This document shows, in pieces, positions 61,761 to 64,000 of a stretch of 64,000 bases of DNA; positions within the stretch are counted from its first letter, which is position 1, and the number at the start of each line of letters is the position of its first letter. The notes beneath the pieces are model-generated. The model ran no database searches, had not been told where the DNA came from, and saw only the letters and a program-made list of their open reading frames with translations. Source of the DNA: Neoechinorhynchus agilis (lineage: Eukaryota > Acanthocephala); contig CM121342.1 of the NCBI GenBank assembly GCA_051530055.1, positions 62,001 to 126,000 on the forward strand, written 5' to 3'. The translations under genes and the position numbers were made by a program.

Positions 61761-62049
61761 GGCTCTCTGAGGCTGACAGAGAAGCTAAATATACGAGCTC
61801 GCTCAGAACAATGGGTTGTGGCAAAGACTCATTCAATGGGTCACGAGAATTGGGACACCGGAAACTTCGACCATCAACTTATTTCCTTCAGATATCGAAC
61901 AGACCAATACCGAAATTACGTTTAGCCTGTTAAGCTCCGATACCCGCTGATGGAAATGAGCTCATTCTTAAAACGAGTAGACAGAAACCGACCCGGTGCT
62001 TTTCAGGCCCTGTTCGTGTCCACACGAGACCCTTCTCCATGCGACGGAG
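61761..62049. other. No gene recognised
   Basis: About 290 bases between the inverted repeat and satellite A. One frame stays partly open but resembles nothing here. A short string (minus strand CATGGAGAAGGGTCTCGTGT) is reminiscent of rRNA, but too short to call. Confidence 0.3.
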
Positions 62050-63570
62050 TACGAAATGATATCACAGTTGGAGCATATCTGATGCGCTAATTTCAATGGT
62101 GTTATCATATTTTTATGAATATTGCAAACTTAGTGATCTATCACTCTTGTGACTTTTGACCAATTATGATCGAACGATTTCCGACGTTAATAATACAGCT
62201 GTAGTTTGCTGAATCAGTTAATTTAGTGCATTTAACGAGGTAATTCCAAATCTGTATTCGGATTTGCGATAGCTGTCACGGTTCTTCAGTTATTCGTTAT
62301 TCAATTTTGAGGCCAATAACCTTGATTATTGATATTAAAACGTAAATAAATTTCAGATCAAATTAATTTTGCTAGATCCACTTTTGACGCTGAATACATC
62401 TGCAATAACGGTTTCTTGTTGCTTGTTAAATTTTGACACTTAGTTTTTAGATTCTAGTTCATATAAGACACCTGAATTATATCCATGGTGCTTAAAAGTG
62501 GTAACGAAATGATAAAACAATTTGAGCATATCTGACGCGCTGATTTCAATGGTGTTATCCAATTTTAATGAATCTTGCAAATTTAGTGATCTTTCACTCT
62601 TGTGACTTCTGACCAAATATGATCATGCGATTTCCGACGTCAATAATACAGCTGTAGTTGGCAAGATCCGTTCATTTAGTACATCTTTACGCGCTCATTC
62701 CAAATCTGTATTCAGATCTGCGATAGCTGTCAAGTTTTTTGAGTTATTCGTTGTTAAATTCTGAGACTTATAACCTTGATTATCTATATTAAACATCAAT
62801 AAATTTCAGATCAAATAAACTTTTCTAGATCTACTTTTGATGCTGAATACACCTGCAATAACGGCTTCTTGTTGCTTGTTAAATTTTGACCTAAGTTTTA
62901 AGATTCTAGTTCATATAAAACACCTAAATTATATCCATGTTGCTTTAAAGTGGAAACCAAATGATATATCAATTTGAGCATATCTGACGCGCTGATTTCA
63001 ATCGTGTTATCCAATTTTTATGAATCTTGCAAATTTGGTGATCTTTCACTCTTGTGACTTTTGACCATATATGATCATGTGATTACCAACGTGAATAATA
63101 AGCTGTAGTTTTTTCAATCAATTCATTCAGTACATCTTTACGCGATGATTCCAAATCTGTATCCAGATCTGCGATAGCTTTCATGGTTCTTGAGTTATTC
63201 ATTGTTCAATTCTGAGACTTAAAACCTTGACTGTTGATATTAAAACATCAATAAATTTCAAATATAATTAACTTTTCTAGATCTACTTTTGATGGTGAAT
63301 AGCCCTACAATAACGCCGTCTTGTTGCTTGTTAAATTTCGGCACTAAGTTTTAAGATTCTAGTTCATAAAGGACACATAAATTATACCCATCGTGCTGAA
63401 AAGTGGAAACAAAATGATATATCAATTTGAGCATATCTGACGTGCTGATTTCAATGGTGCTATTTAATTTTAATGAATCTTGTATATTTAGTGATCTTTC
63501 ACTCTTGTGACATTTGACCAAATATGATCATTCGATTACCGACGTGAATACTACAGCTGTAGCTTGCTAC
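62050..63570 (-). repeat. Satellite A (454-bp unit), inverted, about 3.3 copies
   Basis: Reverse complement of the array at 2600-4445. The landmark GACGCGCTGATTTCAATGGTG occurs at ~62081 (one variant), 62534, 62987 and 63439, spacings 453, 453 and 452. CAGCTGTAGTTTGC and ACCTTGATTATTGATATTAA recur in step. It ends at ~63570. Confidence 0.92.
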
Positions 63571-63666
63571 TGCGATTTAAAATATAAATATATGTACGCA
63601 AATCTCAATAGGTAAGTCGTCGATTATTGGTCGAAGGCGGCGAACAAACGTCCTAACGGTATAAAA
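63571..63666. other. Short spacer, nothing recognised
   Basis: AT-rich spacer between satellite A and a Gypsy RT fossil. Confidence 0.3.
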
Positions 63667-64000
63667 TCAGCAGAATCCTTGCGGAGTGGAAATCACCAGG
63701 TATTTCTGCGATGCTTTGTTCACTGGTAGCTGTAAATAAGCTTTTTTCATATCTATCAAAGAAAACTTAGATCCATCTGATATTTTTTTCAGTACCTGAT
63801 CAATAGTGGGTATCAGATACGGGCCCGTTGTCAAATACTTGTTGATGGTTACTCGAAAATCGGCGCATATACGAATTTTTCCGCTGTCGCTTTTGACAAT
63901 CACTAATGGCGACGCCCACTCTAGCGGTTCTTTGTTTACATCTACGTGCTTCAGGATCCCTGAATTAGCCATTTCATCTAAAGTGCCCCATCGGGATTAC
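63667..64000 (-). mobile_element. Ty3/Gypsy reverse-transcriptase fossil, running off the window
   Basis: The minus strand encodes a Gypsy RT N-terminal part: EWASPLVIVKSDSGKIRICADF and FSLIDMKKAYLQLPV (motif A region). It differs from Gy1 and Gy2, so it is a third Gypsy lineage. The piece is cut on its right by the window edge and on its left by the spacer before satellite A. It is a fragment; age cannot be judged. Confidence 0.85.

Noticed and set aside
61761-62049. Possible further 28S fragment
   Set aside because: Only a ~20-base string resembles rRNA and the neighbouring bases do not follow the 28S order.
1-64000. tRNA genes
   Set aside because: No cloverleaf with A and B boxes was recognised by eye; a covariance search would be needed to exclude them.

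Overview
This window looks like a repeat-dominated, heterochromatin-like or rDNA-associated stretch of an invertebrate animal genome. It is AT-rich, has almost no host genes, carries three tandem-satellite families, and is packed with dead or dying retroelements from at least six lineages: R2-like LINEs, two Jockey/I-type APE LINE families (called J and L here), an RTE-like LINE, a YLDD-type LINE, a Penelope-like element, and several Ty3/Gypsy fossils. I cannot name the species. Nothing looks bacterial.

The main theme is 28S rDNA and its parasites. Six stretches of 28S rRNA gene sequence are present (about 13213-13854, 18743-19473, 26464-26626, 30148-30207, 30990-31050 and 43228-43266). At least twelve R2-like pieces occur in both orientations. 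Several are still joined to 28S sequence on the side expected for insertion at the classical R2 target: the 3' flank at 30148 and 43266, and the 5' flank at 26464 and 31050. One long copy (9430-13212) is instead joined at its 5' end to a different part of 28S, so that its first ~16 codons are rRNA sequence. R2 N-termini here carry four zinc fingers in a CCHH-CCHC-CCHH-CCHC order.

Layout: 1-2140 R2 scrap plus a LINE-J remnant; 2600-4445 a ~454-bp satellite; 4446-7932 a ~92-bp satellite with alternating monomer types; 7932-13212 two fused R2 copies; 13213-14645 28S, a 65-bp repeat and the 454-bp satellite; 14646-16555 LINE-J; 16556-18742 a Penelope-like element with GIY-YIG domain abutting 28S (18743-19473); 19474-22700 and 26260-26626 R2 scraps, a split R2 copy and its 28S flank, with a Gypsy element (22701-26259) nested in it; 26640-32810 R2, LINE-L and Gypsy scraps with 28S junctions; 33000-33690 a dispersed repeat whose inverted partner is at 40130-40800; 34060-38040 a ~137-bp satellite interrupted by an RTE-like LINE; 38041-47090 LINE-L and R2 scraps; 47160-50880 a nearly full LINE-L; 50950-52326 Gypsy gag-protease fossil; 52333-52920 the only plausible host gene (a DHHC-palmitoyltransferase-like protein, reading SHHC); 53456-58830 a nearly full LINE-L with a YLDD-type LINE nested inside; 58915-60820 Gypsy fossils; 60821-61760 a large inverted repeat; 62050-63570 the 454-bp satellite again, inverted; 63667-64000 a Gypsy reverse-transcriptase fossil running off the end.

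No operon-like cooperation exists. The elements relate to one another by insertion, truncation and fusion. Boundaries between scraps were placed by eye and are good to roughly 10-30 bases unless a junction is described more exactly.
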